A stretch of DNA of 41,240 nt from Holzapfeliella floricola DSM 23037 = JCM 16512 (lineage in GTDB: Bacteria; Bacillota; Bacilli; Lactobacillales; Lactobacillaceae). A program made the translations under genes and the position numbers. Numbering within the stretch: the stretch's first letter is position 1; the number at the start of each line of letters is the position of its first letter. The stretch lies in assembly GCF_001436605.1 (NCBI RefSeq), contig NZ_AYZL01000018.1:1-41240 (forward strand), given 5' to 3'. Under the pieces are notes generated by a model that worked only from the letters and a program-made list of their open reading frames with translations, did not search any database and had not been told where the DNA came from. Below, piece by piece: positions 40,501-41,240 of the stretch.

Positions 40501-41240
40501 GATAGTTATAAAAAAGCATTTGACATAGGTGGTAGTGCTTACTTTGAGGAACGATCATCAGGTTATGAAAACGCTAATGATAATAATACAAAAGCTCAAA
40601 GTTATGCAAAAGATGCAACAAATAGTGCTAGCCAAGCAAAAGATAGCAATCAAACAGCAACAAATGCAGCAACAAGTGCAGGCCAAGCAGCAACAACCGC
40701 TAATAATGCGCAAAGTACAGCAAGTAGCTTGAGTACTAAGTATCCAAATGATCAAGTAATCGCAAGTGCCGCAAGTGCCGCATCGAGTGCAGCAGCAGAT
40801 GCAAATCAAGCTTCAAGTACAGCCGCACAAGATGTACAAAAAGCATCAAGCGCTAATTCAACAGCAGCATCAGCAACAAATGATGCGAGTGTAGCAGCAA
40901 GTAAAGCCGCAAGTGAAGCATCATTAGCAAGTACAGCAAACGAAAATGCAGTATCGGCAGCTAAGGCAGGTAATGAAACACAAGCTACAGAGTATGTGCA
41001 AGAGGCTAAAAGCGCTGCTCAAAGTGTAGCAGATCAAACAGCAGCAGCCAGTGCCGCAGCAAGTACAGCAGCAAGTGCCGCAGCAGTCGCTTCACAAGCC
41101 GCAAGCGATGCTACAAAAGCAAACCAAGCCGCTCAAATTGATCAACAAACTGCAACATCACAAGCTGCAATTGCAAACCAAGCGTCAAGTACAGAAGATC
41201 AAGGAAATACGGCGGTAAGTCAAGCCAATGCCGATAATAC
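37576..41240 (+). CDS. Ala/Ser-rich surface adhesin with beta-solenoid-like core, cut by the window end
   Basis: The first 1221 residues are in view; the 3' end is outside. The long N-terminus MYNKKQYQKT...KHKKQWVVVSLTTLALLGG resembles the KxYKxGKxW signal of large lactobacillus adhesins, with likely cleavage at FA|DT (about 50). About 138-242 holds repeats of the kind GYxxGYxxNPRVKGYNDG. About 358-775 is a Gly/Asn/Thr/Val-rich array of short strands (GGTLNIDQGGTISV, GGVYLNGGTVNVNGTFDI), as in pectate-lyase-like adhesive domains. About 908-998 repeats the GY-type module (DYKTGYDGAKDGYDS). From about 998 on it is an Ala/Ser/Gln stalk (SAAASTAASAAA), as in serine-rich repeat proteins, which are often glycosylated. 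Anchor and total length are unknown. Confidence 0.82.
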   Translation, partial: MYNKKQYQKTNEKKVMRKHKKQWVVVSLTTLALLGGSANLGGVGMHTVFADTQNTSTAVTLPQTKVSGTGTTNTQPVSQNTNTTSPQVDSSRDNVNKASAVEQTNDSNASQKQTSDEGTADALSDINLGATTSKLASQQPDSTYAADYINSYNQVFNGYQDGMTATTTTKNSTDSSYLKGYDVGYQANPRVKGYNDGLADIQALKENQMIKNSQGKSADYIAGYKSAYQGYSDGTNYTSPNPSINVKGWNSLNPNSNTLTDVLYSNAYSQGKSYYDTNKTKLVSTSFQLYQSYLDNNSGLTGVKILNNISMWDTQGVNGATGYDGNGVATSVYGNATNAQSKLYSNAAERIVYYTTDTPVTYDGLDHTVDYASYVFSNRSIPGDINIKNITMYGGDYYGPMKKESGGNISYDNITYTGPQLVNATGANVTIKNNVTVNGGQNYNPTQIGIDLPPEATTGATRYVPDFVASEGGPILGGDINGGSEEQNMEVSSVLFTKGSHYTGSSYNGTVIEASGSGDIIVDEGAIVDLKPKGDGSYGAGNAPSGGVAQGMYLHGTNNVYVRKNASVNITLQKNDYMAQHGYTDRTANAIYMTGGTLNIDQGGTISVDYDGKMPTNMTSGGVYLNGGTVNVNGTFDITGKNLGDSSNLLLYAGSAVNITNGNMNISIADGSGNMHLVNGNAFNVSNPGTSGINFDLGQNTGSGSALFGSGTMIAKNVSVNHSDKYLPYYDLNIPMGGGTVTGNGMNGYDSNVFNYSLAADDSKTKRLELRAIPDFGFVPNSNDVKLDSNGNYVLTGNLQTINSSPNFNNSQNSIYLRMLDKNGNPLPGNTYPNTEDSKDVDSANKPNVYTVALKNNSQTDGTIQYQISLPKEFDLTQINNYQVQGHYVISNHLNQIDLSQDKINDVIAKRATSSYDDGVAAFLNHKDDKPAYDPSTDSRYNTPNSDYKTGYDGAKDGYDSKGDSTKSLVYGYGSDSYKKAFDIGGSAYFEERSSGYENANDNNTKAQSYAKDATNSASQAKDSNQTATNAATSAGQAATTANNAQSTASSLSTKYPNDQVIASAASAASSAAADANQASSTAAQDVQKASSANSTAASATNDASVAASKAASEASLASTANENAVSAAKAGNETQATEYVQEAKSAAQSVADQTAAASAAASTAASAAAVASQAASDATKANQAAQIDQQTATSQAAIANQASSTEDQGNTAVSQANADN

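Noticed and set aside
40558-40809. Cys-rich 83-codon frame on the minus strand
   Set aside because: It is the antisense of the GCA/AGT-rich Ala/Ser repeat; the Cys content follows from the repeat codons, and there is no ribosome site.
40570-41240. CRISPR-like or satellite repeat array
   Set aside because: The repetition is codon-level Ala/Ser coding repeat without fixed unit length or spacers.

Overview
The window is a low-GC Firmicute chromosome segment, most likely from the family Lactobacillaceae. The clues are a methionine T-box in front of metQNI, an LPQTG sortase anchor, a KxYKxGKxW-like signal on an Ala/Ser-rich adhesin, a NapA-type antiporter, and AT-rich intergenic DNA with strong GGAGG ribosome binding sites. 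I cannot name the genus. There is no CRISPR array, no intact insertion sequence and no intact prophage. The only mobile-DNA hint is a decayed gene remnant next to a tRNA-Asn gene at the left edge.

Layout. 1-790: end of tRNA-Asn, its terminator and the remnant. 840-3949: purine permease, deoxynucleoside kinase and aldo/keto reductase. 3980-12924: an LPQTG-anchored MSCRAMM-like adhesin, a P-type cation ATPase and a MacB-type ABC exporter, the last facing a divergent MarR gene across a shared palindromic promoter. 13193-18847: a 1884-residue helical-repeat surface protein. 18881-20315: a Fur-family regulator divergent from a Zn/Mn-binding lipoprotein, with a metal-box operator between them. 20395-21764: two tandem CPBP membrane proteases. 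21779-24877: NapA antiporter behind an attenuator-like leader, and a P1B metal ATPase. 24995-26700: a PdaC-like polysaccharide deacetylase and a Ser-rich lipoprotein. 26701-27170: a structured gene-poor stretch. 27174-31357: an M20 peptidase divergent from T-box-metQNI. 31491-34591: a MarR regulator, an orphan EIIC-like permease, an aminotransferase and a 58-residue helical protein. 34634-37337: a DUF218 membrane protein, a 2-TM protein and BrnQ. 37576 to the right edge: an adhesin with a beta-solenoid-like core and an Ala/Ser-rich stalk, cut by the window end.

Functional themes. One is cell-envelope and surface display: three very large secreted proteins with three different anchoring styles, plus peptidoglycan deacetylation and DUF218. 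Another is ion and metal homeostasis: two P-type ATPases, NapA, and the metal lipoprotein with its Fur-type regulator. A third is amino-acid acquisition: MetQNI, BrnQ, M20 peptidase and aminotransferase.

The most unusual signals are regulatory. Two genes (13193 and 20395) carry an inverted repeat whose 3' arm contains the Shine-Dalgarno sequence and runs into a T-tract, with a candidate -10 box inside the loop. napA has a long hairpin terminator in its leader, with a possible competing hairpin upstream. The MarR/ABC pair shares one palindrome that supplies both divergent -35 boxes. Several genes appear to start with TTG. Many genes end inside their own terminator hairpin. All functional statements come from reading motifs by eye; no database search was run.
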